From an uncultured Bacteroidota bacterium (GTDB lineage: Bacteria; Bacteroidota; Bacteroidia; Bacteroidales; P3), in assembly GCA_902800395.1 (NCBI GenBank), contig CADCEC010000001.1, positions 1 to 64,000 on the forward strand: a stretch of DNA of 64,000 bases. The letters run 5' to 3'. The position numbers and the translations under genes are program-made. Positions 18,491 to 33,600 of this stretch are shown piece after piece. Below the pieces are notes generated by a model. The model was not told the DNA's origin, did no database searches, and saw nothing but the letters and a program-made list of their open reading frames with translations. The stretch's first letter is position 1; every line of letters begins with the position of its first letter.

Positions 18491-18549
18491 AATGATTCCA
18501 CTGCCCCGGAGGGGCTCAGGTCCCCAGGCAGGGAATTCATTCCCTGAAA
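18491..18549 (+). repeat. ~85-bp structured repeat, copy 6
   Basis: 83 nt after copy 5. Its micro-ORF reads through an A-rich leader and overlaps the start of the giant gene before stopping (TGA about 18630). Confidence 0.9.
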
Positions 18550-18607
18550 AAAAAATAAAAACAAAATTATTAATTAATTCATTTATTAACCAAAAAAATC
18601 AAACATT

Positions 18608-21600
18608 ATGCAAAAGTTTCTACGAACTTTGACCCTGATGGCACTGTTGTTTGTGCCGTGGGTCATGCAGGGACAGAACGCTGCAAAGGTGAGCGAGTAT
18701 GACGGCGAGGTGACCCGAGCCGCCTATACCTCGTTGACCGGTGCTAATGTGCAGACTTTGACTGGTGGTACAGGTACCATCGCCATGCAGTTTGCGCTGC
18801 CTTATGGCGAAGGCGCCGAAATCACCGGCAACGTCACTGTCAACCCCAACGGTAGCGTTACGCTGTCCGGCGACAAGACCGTTGCACCGCTGATGCTTTA
18901 CGGCAACACCTCCAATGCCTACAGCAACGGCTCTGTTCGTTACCTCAGCACCACCGAATCGCTGATTATCGAGTGGCGCAAGGTTGTCAACGGGACCAGC
19001 AGCTTCAGCTTCCAGCTGGCACTGTACCCCAGCGGAAACATCCAGTTCCGCTATGGTCCCATGACCCTCAACGGCACCACCAAGGTGCTTATCGGCATGT
19101 TGTATGCCGAAAACGACTACTATCGTGTGAGTACTAGCAGCAACCGCTACGACACCATCGTGCGTGTCACCACCGGGACCACCGCCCTTACCTCACGTGA
19201 CCTCAAGTCCGACTACTACTACATGTCCTCCCACATGGCCTACAACCAGGCCACCGGCGAGGGCGTCGTCTACACCTTCACTCAGCCCGCTTGCGTGAAG
19301 CCCGCTACGGCTTCCGTGAGCAACACCACCTATTGGGACACCCTCAACATCACTTGGGCCGCCTTCGCTGGCGCCACCCAGTATGAGGTCTTCTATACCG
19401 ACAATGCCAACATGGTCCCCACCGAGACCACTACCGGCACCATTGTTACCGCTTCCACCCCCAAGGTCCAGCTGACCAACGGTGACATCACCGGCTACCG
19501 TCTGGGTGGTCTGAACTACAACACCACGTATTATGTCTATGTGCGCAAGTACTGCGGCACCACCCCCTCGGGTTGGGCAGTTGCAGGCAACGCCAAAACG
19601 GCGAATATCACTACGAGCAATTTCACCCTCAGTAATGCCGGTGTGGCCAGTTGGACATTGACCAACTATCCCACTGTCGATGCTGTGCAGCTCTACTACA
19701 CCAAAACACAGGCTGCCAACGTGGCCGCATTGGCTAACGCCGCACCGCAGGTTACCGTTCTCAAGAGCGACAGCCTGAAGTATGATATAGCTCTGCGTCA
19801 GACGTTGGAGTCCGCTACCAAGTATTATGTCTACTACCGTCTGCGTTACACCCAGGGCGGCACTACCAAGTATGCTTGGGTGGACCTCACCGGTAGCAGC
19901 AGCAGGAATTTCACCACGCCTTGTGGCGCTCTCGCTGCCAGCGACCTTCCCCTTATTCAGGACTTCGAAGGCGACTGGCCGGGCTGCTGGAATGTCTTAG
20001 AGAGTTATAGTAGTTATCCTTATGTGTATAACTCTGCTTCGTACAACCACACTGCCAACGGCTCGAAGTCGCTGTATATGTATGCTTATGGATATTATGG
20101 TACATCTAGTGCATACAATACCATCGCTTCTCAGGCCATCCCGCTGGCGGGTGACAATATCTATGTCTCGTTCTGGTACAAGTCTTCCACCAGCAGTTAC
20201 GATTATCTGAAAGCCGGTGTGATGACCGACTTGGAGGATATGACCACCTTCCAGCCTTTGGTAACCATTAACGACCACAGCGGCAACTATGCCAAGTACG
20301 AGTTCTCTACCGAAGCACTTGATGCCACCAAGACCTATTATGTAGTCTTCCGTTACTATTCTTACTATGGCTATTCCGCTTACCTCGACGACATCACCGT
20401 CAAGGCTATCCCCACCTGCCCGAATCCTACCGGCATCGCCGCTACGGGTCAGGGTGTGATTACCTGGACGGCTGGTACCAACAACACCAGCTATGACCTC
20501 CTCTGGGGTGAATCCGGTTTCAACCCTGAGACCGCTGGCACCCTTATCGAGGACGTCAACGAGGCTACCTATACCTTCACCGCCGGAACACTGACCGAGT
20601 TTGACGACTATGACGTCTATGTCCGCGCCCATTGCTCGGCCACCAGTGAGACGTCAGAGGAATGGGTTGGTCCGGCTAGCTTTTTGTATTTCTCAGGTTC
20701 TACCTACATCATGGGCACCGACGCCGATGTTAGCACCTGTAACGCCATCATCTTTGATGAGGGTGGCGCCAGTGGACAGTATGAGAGTTCCAGAAGCCAG
20801 ACGATGATTATCCGTCCGGGCGCTGCCAATAACTGGGTACGCCTGCAGGGTTCGTATAATACCGAAAGCAATTGGGACTGGATTTATGTCTACGACGGTG
20901 TCGGTACCTCTGGCACCCAACTTTGCAAAGTCAGTGGAGAAAGTGAACTTGATTTTACCTCATCGGATCCCACGGGCGCTCTGACTCTCAGGTTCACCTC
21001 TGATGGTTCTGGTACAAGAGATGGATTCCAGTTCTTTGCTACCTGTATCCCGATGCCCACCTGCTTTGTTCCCACGAACCTCAACGCCGTGCCCGGCACG
21101 GGCAACAACGCCAACAGCGCATCGCTGAGCTGGCAAGAGAACAGCGCTACTCCCGCCACCAGCTGGGAGGTGATGTATTCCAACGGCACCGATACCATGA
21201 GCGTCATCGCCGACAACAACACCGCCTTCACCCTCGGTTACCTCGAGGTGGGCACCGCCTACACCTGGAAGGTCCGCAGCCTCTGCTCCACCGACGACCA
21301 GTCCGACTGGAGCAGCGACGGTAGCTTCAACACCAACTGCATCAACAATACCACCATCCTCAGTCAAGATTTTGAGAGCGGCTTGGGTGGTTGGACGGAA
21401 CAGATTGTTGGCACCCGCGACTCCGAAGTGGGTATCAATTCTAGTGCAAAACACGGCGGCAATAATGGCTACCGTTTCTCCACATGGAACACTTCGGGAG
21501 ATCAGACGTATTACCTCATAAGCCCGGAGATTACAACAACTACCAGCGTTGATTTAGACTTCTGGTATCAACTTTCTTCAACATCCGGTAATGATGAACT

Positions 21601-24600
21601 TTATGTGGGTTATTCTACGACTAATAGCGACGTCTCTAGTTTCACTTGGACAAATCTTACAAGATCCACTTCTTGGGAGCATTATGAGAGTGCAGGCTTT
21701 GCTACCTCCGATATTAAATATCTGGCATTTAAGTATACCGGTAACTATGGCTATCGTTATTATGTCGACGATATTACTCTCAGCGCTTGTGACCTTGGCG
21801 ACTGCCTGCCTCCGACGTTGGCTACCGAAATCTCCCAGTCGGGCGATTTCGCCACCGCTACGCTGACCTTCACCCCCTCGGGTGAGGCTACCGACCTCTA
21901 TTATAAATATGATGTGTCGGGCTTCGACGTCGCCTCTGCCACCGAGCATGCCGTCAGCGCCAACAGCGCTGAGCTGGAGAACCTCCCCGGCAGCACCACC
22001 TACGATGTCTATGTCTACGCCAAATGCTCCGGCACCGCCGGCCGCATGACGCGCTACCAGTTCACGACCCCCTTCATCCCCACCTGCAAGCTGCAGACCA
22101 ACTTCGACACCAACGCCGTCTCCTATAATGGCGCCACCGTCGTCTGGGAACAGGTCGACCCCAACCAGGTGCCTGAGAAGTGGATCGTCCGCTGGAATAC
22201 CACCGACTTCGACCCCGCCACGGCTGCTGCCGCTGACTACACCGAGGTGGAAGTGACCACCGCCAGCTTGGCCCTCACCGGCTTGCACAACGGCGACCAT
22301 GTGTATCTCTACACCAAGGCCGACTGCGGCGCTGACGGCGAGAGCCCCAACTGGAGCAAATACACCTTCCAGATGCCCATCGTCCTGGCTCCCATGGGTG
22401 TGACCTCCTTCTACACCTCCAATATCAGCGACTCGCTGCGTTGGAACGATCAGAACGGCACTGTGGATGGCACCTTCCCCGTCTCCTCGTGGACCGTGCG
22501 CTACGCCACTGCTGACTTCGACCCCACGGACGACAACGCCAACTTCGAGACCCTCGAGGCCAACAACGACACCGTGAAGCTCGCTAACCTCGAGTCCAGC
22601 ACCAAGTACTACGTCTATGTCCGCGCCAACGGCAGCGCCACCGAGCACAGCCCCTGGACCCCCGTCCATACCTTCACCACCCTCTGCCCCTACGGTGGCG
22701 AGAAACTGATTAATAGTGGTGATGGCATGATGACTGACTCCTATTTCCCCATTGCCACCTATTATAAATACTCCCTCTCTGAGCAGATTTTCACTCCTGA
22801 AGAACTTGGTGGTGAGACCAGCATCGAGGGCATGGCCTTCTATGTCTATACTACTCAGACTGGTAATCATGAGCGTGCGGTAACCTTCTATCTCGGCGAG
22901 ACCGACAAGGAGTCTTTCGCTGGCTCCGACTGGATTACTGCCGATCATCTGACTCAGGTGTTCGATGGTACCATCGACGTGAGCACCGAAGGATGGAAGG
23001 TGATTCCTTTTGCTACGCCGTATGCCTATTCCGGCAGCCAGAACCTCGTTCTGATGGCTTACGATGCCACTGGTAGTTACACTTCCAGTAGCGCCTATTT
23101 CATTAAGACGCAGTTTAATGAGAACAGATCCATCTATTATGCCGATGATGGTGGCGTTGGAACACCCGAGGCTCCCACTGCTAGCGGTACCCCGGTGAAC
23201 ACTCGTTCCTACATGGTCTTCATTACTCCCTGCGAGACCAACGTCACCTGCTTTGCTCCTACGGCTGTTAAGGCCGAGAATGACACAAAGGACAGCACTG
23301 ACTTGGTGACCCTCTCCTGGACGCGCGCCACCCTCGAGCCCACCACCACCAATTACCAGGTGGCCTTTGGCCCCGAAGGTTTCGCTGACGGCCTCGATGC
23401 TGACCAGATTGCCGCCGCCGCCCAGGGCACCCGCAACATCAGCGGCAAGGACAGCGCCTTCTTCAACAGCGCCGACTTGCAGCCCGCGACCCCCTATGAC
23501 TTCTACGTCCGCGGCAACTGCGGCGAGGGCAACTACAGCCCCAACTGGAAGAAGGTCTCCCTGACGACCTATCCCGCTGTCTTCGCCCCGAAGAATGTCG
23601 TGGCTTCCGCTCCCACCACCAGCAGCATGAAGCTCAGCTGGACGGAGCTCAACAAGCCCGCCGCCACCACTTGGGAGATTGCCTACGGTCCCAAGGGCTT
23701 TGTGCTCGGCGAGGATGCCGACACCTCGGCTACCACCAACACTAACTTTGAAGTCACTGGCCTGAAGCACTCCACCACCTATGAATTCTATGTCCGCGCT
23801 GTGAAGGGCAACGTCGTGTCGCCCTGGAGCGCCGTGGCTACCGCCAGCACCGAGTGCGCCCCCTATGCTCTGGCCGACCTGCCCATCGAAGAGAACTTCG
23901 ACAGCTACAGCACCGGCGTGGTGCCCAATTGCTGGGACCGCAACGGCACCAATAACTACACTACTAGCAGTAATGCCAAGAGTGGCAACCGCGCCTACTA
24001 CTTCGCCTCCACCAGCAACCAGTATGCTATACTGCCTGAGTTGGGCGACGATGTCGAGGTGAGCAACCTCACCCTCAACCTCTCGGCCTATGTGCAGAAC
24101 AGCAGCTGCAGCCTGAAGGTGGGTGTGATGACCGACCCGGCTGATGCCACCACATTCACCGAGGTGGCCACTATTGCCCCCTCCAGCACCTACTCTTATG
24201 AGGACTTCAGTGTCAACTTTGAGAGCTATACCGGCACTGGCCACTATGTAGCCATCCAAGGTAAAGGCTATAGCGAGTACTATTATGGATATAGTTACTA
24301 TTATCCCTACATTGACGACGTGGTCCTCAAGGTCACCGAGCCTACTGATACGCTGCCCAATACTAATGATTCGCGCGAGGTGTGCGAGAAGTATATCGTT
24401 CCTACCCTCGATGACAACGGTGGCTACACCGCCAACGGCACCTACACCTACACCCTCACTCCTGAGGCCGGCAAGGTGCTGCATATCACCGGCAGCTACG
24501 ACCTCGAGTATGGCTACGACTACCTGAGCCTCTATCGCGGCAGCGTGGCCCCCGCCAACCTCATCGACACCTATACCGGTACTGGCGACGTCGACTTCAA

Positions 24601-27600
24601 GACCAAGAGCAACCTTTGGGCCGACAGCGGCTCTGTGGTGCTGGTCTTCTCCACCGACGACGACAACAGCTTGCCCTACCAGGGCTTCAAGTTCCTCGTC
24701 CAGTGCGAATGCCCCGACATGCCTGACACCGTCCAGCAGGTGGTTATCGACACCAACACCCTCTTCGCTTGGACCAGCCCCGAAGGCAATGGCAAGACCT
24801 ACGAGAAGCATTCCACCAACCGCAGCTTGACCGCTCCGCTGGTGGTCGACCTCGTCGACAAGGCTGCCTACATCCAGAAGAACATCGGCGGTTGCGACAG
24901 CATCGCCAAGGAGCTGCACCTCACCGTGCACCCCGACTTCCTGATTAAGGATACCATCGACATCTGCGACCGCGACACCCTCGACTACTATGGTGAGCGC
25001 TACACCGTCCAGGGCGACTATGTGGACACCCTGAAGAGCATCCACGGCGCCGACTCCATCGGCTGGCTGCACCTCACCGTCCACGAAGCCCCCGTTGCTT
25101 ATATATATAATGATAATAAGCAGCTCGGCGCCACCGTCGCCGGCTGGTGCGACAACCAGGAGATGACCCTCGAAGGCCGTTCCAACATGACCGCCACCTT
25201 CAAGTGGATGGACACCATCGACGGCGCCCTCTACACCGTCACCCCGCACCTCACCGGCACCTACACTGTGGTTGCCACCGACAACACCTATGGCTGCACC
25301 TCGCTGCCCGTGAGCGTGACCGTGACCACCACTCCCGTGGCTGAGTTCACCATCGCCGCTACCGACAGCACCATCTGCCTGGGTGAGAGCACCACGATGA
25401 CGATTGTCTCCAACAACAACACCGCCGCCACCTACCGCTGGATGCGCGGTGCCACCCTCGTGGGTACCGGCGACACCCTCACCGTGACTCCCGACAGCAC
25501 CACCACCTACACCGTCACCGCTACCACCGCCAGCGAGAGCAAGTGCCAGACCACTGCCACCTTCACCGTCGTGGTGAACCCGCTGCCTGAGGTGGCCCTG
25601 ACCAGCGCCGCCAACAGCTGCCGCGACAGCGCCGTGCTGCTGGCCGCCACTCCCGTGCCCGGCTACGCCTACCTCTGGGACAACGCCGACACCACAGCCA
25701 CCACCGTGGTCTATCCCACTGCCACCGGCACCTACAACGTGACCGTGACCGTGAAGGCTACCGGCTGCGCCAAGGAGTTCACCACCAACGCCATCACCGT
25801 CTTCCCCAGCTACACCGTGGCCGACACGATGACCGTCTGCTTCACGCAGAACCCCTACACCTGGGGCACCCAGACCCTGACCGAGGATGGCGACTACACC
25901 CAGAACTTCAAGATTGCCAACAACTGCGACAGCTTGGTGAACGTCAACTTCTCCTTCAAGGATATGTCCACCATCAACGTGCGTCGTGAGCTCTGCGAGG
26001 GCGCTGCCTACACTTGGGGCGGCACCGCTTACACCGCCACCGCCGACACCACTGTCCACTATGTGAGCACTCCTCTCGACTGCCCGGTCGACAGCGTGCT
26101 GATGCTCACCGTCAACCACCCCGCTGCCAGCAGCTTCGACAAGACTGTCTGCGACGGCTACACCTGGGTGATTGCCGGCGACACCATCGGAACCTATGGC
26201 ATCTCCGGTGCCTACATCGCCGACCTGAAGACCAACAAGGGCTGCGACAGCACCGTCACCATGAACCTCACCGTCAACTACCAGAACGCCGCCACCGACG
26301 TGCAGAACGTCTGCGACGAGCTCGAATGGATTGATGGTAACCTCTACACCAGCGACACCAACGGCGCCCTCTTCACCCTGAAGAACGTCTATGGTTGCGA
26401 CTCTCTGGTGGTTCTCGACCTGACGCTGCGTCACAGCACCGAAGGCGACACCCTCGTGCAGGTCTGCGACAGCCGCAGCTTCACCTGGACCGCCAACGAC
26501 AGCGTCATCGGCACCTACAACCTGACTGATGTCAGCGGCAACATCCGCGCCACCTTCGCCGGCGAGGCCGCCAACGGCTGCGACACCACCGCCGTCCTGC
26601 GCCTCACCATGAACTATGTGGCCGACACCCTGCCTTGGGTCAACGTCAGCGTGCGCGACGTCTTCTACCTCACCACCGTTGAATGCGACGGCCTCACCAC
26701 CACCGAGGTGGAGAAGGAATACCGCGCCAGCGGCGATATCGAGGAGCGTATCCACAACGACGAGCTGAACCGCGACCAGTGGTACCGTGCTCACCTCACC
26801 GTGAACACCTCCGTCAACCACACCGACCGCCGTACCGAGTGCGTGCCTTACGTCTTCGGTCTGATCCACTACATGGATACCGTGAGCGGCGAGCACTTCG
26901 TGGTCAACAAAGACGACTATGTGGCTGGTGCCAACGACAGCCTCATCCTCCTCACTCTCGAGGATAAGAGCAACGGCTTCCACTATGTGGGCACCTACGA
27001 CACTGATGCCTATGTCTCCTTCAACCTCGACGAGCTTGGCTACGGCGAGGACGCTGACACCAGCGTCATCTGGAGACTGCGCCTCACCGCCAAACAGCCC
27101 GCTGTGAAGGTGATGCTCGACACCGTCTGCTACAACAAGACTTGGACTTCGCCCGAGAACGAGGACTTCGACGCCAAGACTGCCAATTGGAAGGTCGGCG
27201 AAAACCTCCTCGTCTGGAAGACCGTCGACGGCGCCGCCGCCAATGACTGCGACTCCATCTACAAGGTCAACCTCCTGGTGAACCCCGTCTACGACGTATT
27301 TGTCGACACGACCCTCTGCGAGAGCGAGTTCAAACTCAACACCACTACCAGCCAGTATGAGTATGTGGTTGAGAAACTCAACGTCAACGATCCCGACGCC
27401 GTGGTCGTGCTGACCATCCCCGGTGCGCTGACCGATACCTACGTGAACGATGTCACCGCCTCCTGGAAGACCCTCGCTGGCTGCGACAGCATCGTCACCG
27501 TGAACTACACCGTGCATCCCACCGTGCGTGAGACCGTGTACGACACTGCCTGCCACGAGTATGTCTGGAAAGGCCACGACAGCTTCAAGCCTCTCACCAA

Positions 27601-30600
27601 GAGCGACACCTATGTCGACACCATCGAGAGCAAGGTCTACGGCTGCGACAGCATCGTGACCCTCGAGCTCACGATCTACGACACTGTGAAGTACTACGAC
27701 ACCAACACTGTCTGCTACGAGTACGTTGGACCTGACGGCGAGACCTATCGCGTCACCAAGACCTTCGAGGAACTCGTCGGCACCAGCAAGTTCGGTTGCG
27801 ACACCCTCCGCTACACCACCTTCGTGGTCCAGGGTATCTACTCCGTCACCATGAACGTTATCACCAACGACTCCGCTTACAAGTGGGCTCAGGGTAACGG
27901 CCAGACCTACACCGAGAACGTCAGCAACGTGTTGTACGATGCCGACAAGACCATCTACGGCTGCGACAGCGTGATGTACCTCAACCTCACCTTCGCCGAC
28001 ACGATCAATCCTTGCCGCAACCAGCTGCCCTTCGCCACCGGTATCGGTAACTTCACGGTTGCCAAGAACGCTCCCGCTAAGGGTGTTTATAAGGATTCCG
28101 TGCGTGTCAACGACAACGTCTTCGACACCATCCTTATCTACGCTGTCAGAGACACCGCCGCCTTTGAGGACGACAGCACCTTCTGCGACAGCTGGACTTG
28201 GAACGGTCAGACCTACACCACCTCTGGTGACTACACCTACACCACCACCGCCGCCAATGGCTGCGACAGTGTGACCACCATCCACCTCACCATCAACAAG
28301 AGCACCGACAGCGTGATGATCGCCACCAAGTGCGACAGCATGTTCTGGAACAACAAGTGGTACTATGCTACTATTAAAGATACCATCGATACCACTACCA
28401 CCGGAGATCCGCTGACGAACGCCGTCGGCTGCGACAGTATCGCCGTGCTTGATCTCACCATCAACAAGAACACCAAGCAGGTGAAGACGCAGGATGTCTG
28501 CATCAACGCCGACTACGCTTGGAAGGTGAGCAACAATGCCGCCAACGATACGTTGATGACCTTCGCCGCCAACAGCCTCGTCGCCGGCGAGTATGCCTAT
28601 GGCGTGCTGGTGACCGACGCCAACGGTTGCGATGTGATAGACAGTCTCTACCTCACTGTCAACAGCATCCTCCATGGCGATCGCGACAGCGTCGTCAACG
28701 CTCCCGCCGCCTACTACAAGGAGAACCTCTACATGGCACCCTTCAACAGCGACACCCTGAGCGACCTCGCTGAGAAGATGCGCTTCGTCGACACCCTCAC
28801 CGCTATCGGTGGCTGCGACAGCGTCGTTACCACTCACTTCCTCGTCGAGGTGGGCACCATCGTTAACGATGAGGTCTTCAGCTGCGGTCTCTACACCTGG
28901 CGCAACGGCCACACCTACGAGTGGATTCCCGCCAGCGAGCGCGTCAACCCGCTCTTCGCCTACAAGGATATCACTACTGACAGCTACATCTACGAGAACC
29001 CGATGTACAGCACCTTCGTCAACGACACCATCGACAAGACCTATGTGCTGTGGCTGAACATGGGTGAGGCTACCATCGCCCACATGACCTACGCTCAGTT
29101 CCCGCTGAGCCAGGATAGCCTGACCATCGGCGACTCCACCTTCAACTTCAGCAGCTACAAGAGCTTCAAGAAAGATACTGTCGCCCAGCGCGAGGTCCGC
29201 TTCGGTTCCACCTACTACTGCGACAGCATCGAGTACTGGACCATCAACCTGAAGTACAACTACGACACCGTCGATACCACCTATCTCTGCTACACCGACC
29301 CGAAGGCCGCCGGTAAGGATGTCGACAAAGTCTTCCTGCTGAACGACACCACCGCCAAGGGCACGGCCGACGAGATGGTTATCACCACCAAGTACATCCG
29401 CATGCCTCAGATTATTGATGGCATCGTCAAGGATACGGCTTGCGACAAGTACGCTTGGTTCGACTCGACCTATGTTGCCAGCACTGACAGCGCCACCCAC
29501 ACCCTCCAGGTGACTCACAACGGCGTGACCTGCGACAGCATCGTGGTCCTCAACTTGGTCATCAACAAGAGCACCACCGGTGACACCACCGCTGTGGCTT
29601 GCGAGAAGTTCACTTGGTACGACTCGACCTACACGGTCACTCCCGCTACTGCTCCGACGCACGTCTACACCAACGCCGTCGGCTGCGACAGCACCGTGAC
29701 CCTGAACCTGACCATCAACTACGCTGTTAACGGTACTCAGGTCGCCATTGCTTGCGACAGCCTGAAATGGTACGACTCTGTCTACACTGTTAACACCGAT
29801 AGTGCTACCCACACCCTGCCTGGCGCCGCCGTCAACGGCTGCGACAGCATCGTGACCCTCAACCTCACTCTCAACCACCCGACCAGCGGCGACACCACCG
29901 CTGTGGCTTGCGACAGCTTCGACTGGTATGAATATACCGGCCTGACCAAGTCGGTCGACACGCTGAAGCATAACTTCGTGGGTGGCGATGTGAATGGTTG
30001 CGACAGCATCGTGACGCTCCACCTGACCGTCAACAAGAGCAGCAAGCCCACCGACGATACCATCCAGTATCGTGGCGGCAGCTACCGTCTGAACGGTAAG
30101 CTCTACATTGCTCCTGTCAACGACACCATCGTCGACAGCGTGTTTACCAATGTTGCCGGTTGCGACAGCTTGGTCCACATCCATCTCTGGGTGAACCCCT
30201 ATGAGATTGAGTACGACAACGTCGTGGCTTGCGGTCTCTACACCTGGTCTGTCACCGGTCACACCTACCAGTGGATTTCCGACGAAGAGCGCGCCGCCCA
30301 CGGCAACGCCCTCTACAAGGATATCACCGACGACAGCTATGTGATGACCTATCCGTTCGACACTGTTGACATCGCCCTGCGTTACCTCAACCTGACCCTC
30401 AACGAGTCCGCCTTCGGTGACACCACCGTGGCTCGCTTCCCGCTGAGTCAGGACAGCCTGAGACTGGGCGACTCCACCTTCTACTTCAGCGCCTTCAAGG
30501 CCGACAAGAAGGATACCACCGTCAACGTCTGGTTCAGCGCCGGTCACAACTACTATTGCGACAGCCTGGTTTATGCCACCATCAACCTGGTCTACGACTA

Positions 30601-33600
30601 CGACACCGTGAACGAGAATGTCTGCTACGCCGTCGACACCCTGCAGTGGCACGGCAAGGAGTTCCCGATGCCCACGGCTCCTCAGACCTACACCTTCACC
30701 GACACTGTTGACGCCGGCATGCCCAGCGAGCAGGTCAGCACCAAGATTGTCTACCGCCGCGCCCTCGTGGCCTCGGCCTTCGACACCACGGTGTGCGACA
30801 GCGTCCGCTGGACCTTCGTCAACGATCTCAACAAGTGGGATACCCTCATCACCGATGGTGGCATCTATGTCCACAACTTCACCGATGTGAACGGTTGCGA
30901 CAGCACCGTGACGATGACGGTCAACATGTTCCACGACCTCAGCACCGCCTACTACGACACCGTGTGCGACAAGACGACCTGGAACGAAAAAACCTACACC
31001 GCCAGCGGCACCTACTACTATAATTATAAGAGCGACGATGCCGGCAAGTGCGCCAGCGTCGACACCCTCTACCTGATTGTCAACCACAACAACGGTCAGA
31101 ACGACTCTATGGTGGCTTGCGACAACTACAAGTGGCATGGTACCGAGTATACCACCAGTGGCACCTACAAGTTTGACTCTATCGACGAGAACGGCTGCAA
31201 ACACATGGATACTCTGTGGCTGACCATCAACAACTCTCATGTCCATGACAGCGTCATCTGGGCCGGCGAAGGCTCCTACCGTTACAAGGGCGTGATGTAC
31301 ACTGCCGACACCAACTTCTTCGACACGCTGGATATCCAGACCACGAAGGGTTGCGACAGCATCTGGCACGTCACCATCCATATCGGTTTGAACTACTACG
31401 CCACCGACGACACCGTGGTCTGCAGCGAGTACACCTGGCGCAACGGTCACACCTACCAGTGGATTTCCACCGAGGAGCGCACCGCTCACAACGCCCTGTA
31501 TAAGGATGCTACCACCGGTGAATATGTCACCTACAGACCCACCTACATCAAGCACAACGATGGCGACTACGACAGCATCTTCACGCTGAACCTGATGCTC
31601 ACGCAGCGTTACAACGGCGTCGACGATACCGTCTTCTTCGTCAGCAACGACAGCTTGATTTATGGCGACAGCACCTTCTACTTCACTGAGCAGAACAACC
31701 GCGCTTACAATGTGCTCGGCTTCGAGGATAGCACCTTCATCCTCAACGTCACCTACACGCAGCCTGTGGTGAAACACTACTGCGACAGCGTGATTGCGCT
31801 CACCGTGACCCTGAAGAACAACTACGTCTCCACTGGTGACCTCCACATCTGCGATGTGCCCACCTTCACCTGGAAAGGCAAGACCTACGACTCCGAGGCC
31901 AAGAAGCACGGCAACTATGATGTCGCCTACGACTGGTACCTCTACGACACCATCGCCGCTACCGGCATGATTGAGTATGTCCACGTCTACCAGCACCCGG
32001 TGGCCTACACCACCGACCGCCGCACTGTGTGCGACAGCATCCGCTGGATTGACGGCAACCTCTACACCGAGAGCCGTTCCGACATCACCGCTTGGCTCCA
32101 CACCGACAGCACTCGCGGCTACTGCGACAGCGTAGTCTCCCTGGTGCTCACCGTGAAGAAGGGCGACGGTAAGTTGACTCAAATCGAACAATGTGGTGAC
32201 TACACCTGGAAGACTGGCGACAGCCTGACCCACGTCTACAACGCCACTCAGGAGATGCTGACCTACGAGTACACCAACTCGAAGAACCAGTGCCCCGCCG
32301 TGGATACCCTGAACTTCATCTATCATCCTATCTATGCCAACGTGCCGGTCACTGAGGTGGCTTGCGACGAGTACCACTGGACCTATGCTTTCGAAAGCTT
32401 CGATAGCATTATCAACAAGACTGGTACTTACACTCACGAGTTCCACACTCCGTATGGTTGCGACAGCATTGTGACCTTGACGATCACTGTGAACCACAAC
32501 AGCAACATGGCCTACTACGACACGACCTACTTCGGTGACACCTACCCCTGGAACGGTCGCAACTACACCGAAGGCACTGCTGCCGGCGTGGCTACCGACA
32601 CCTTCAGCTACTACACCCTCAGCGGCTGCAAGAGCGTCGATACCCTCTACCTCCACATGGAGAAGGGTACTGTGACCGACCGCAGCGGTTCGAACTTCGC
32701 CTGCGACAGCTACACCTGGGTGATTGCTGGTGATACCGTTGGCACCTACACCACCGACACCACCGTCTTCGCCTTCAACAAGACTAAGGGCGGCAGGAAG
32801 CTCAGCCAGGATACCCTCCTGCTGACCATCCACGAGTCGACTCACGACACCACTTCCTACGCAGCTTGCGTGAAATACGTGTGGAACGATGATACTATCA
32901 CCAACCACCACGACGAGGTGCTTGACACTATGGTGATTCACGAGCGCACGGGTGTGGTGAACGAGGCTGGTTGCCCGATCTACGATCATCTCAACCTGCG
33001 TCTCGGCACTGGCCGTACCTTCGTCTTCGACACCGTGACCAACTGCGGTCCGTATGTCTGGACGGTCAACGGTAACGTCATCGACACCCTCACCGAGAGC
33101 ATCGAGACCACCGCCGACGTGCCCACCGCTACGGGTTGCGACAGCGTTGTCAACCTGGTGCTTACTGTGAAGTACGCTCCTGTGGTCGACACCTTCGCCA
33201 CCGTGTGCGACAGCTACACCTGGCGCGGTATGACGCTCACCGAGACTGGTGACACCAGCGTGACCTTCGCTCAGCCCAACGGCTGCGACAGCACCATCAC
33301 GCTGCACCTGACGGTCAACAACTCCACCACTACCAAAATCGCCGACAACGTCTGCCTCGGCAACGGCTACAAGGCCCACGGCTTTGATATCGCCGCTGAA
33401 GAGCTCTCTGAGTCCAAGGTTTACACCTTCGTCGAGAAGCTGCAGACCATCCACGGTTGTGACAGTGTTGTCACCCTGACCCTCACCGTCGACACCATCC
33501 TCACCGGTGACACCACCGCTGTGGCATGCGACAACTTCTTCTGGAACGGCGAGGTCTACGACAGCACCGGTAAGTATACCTATAAGACTGTCACCCTCGG

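Noticed and set aside
15317-18549. CRISPR array from the regularly spaced ~85-bp repeats
   Set aside because: The spacers are A-rich and conserved between copies instead of unique, the repeats are too long, and no cas genes are present.
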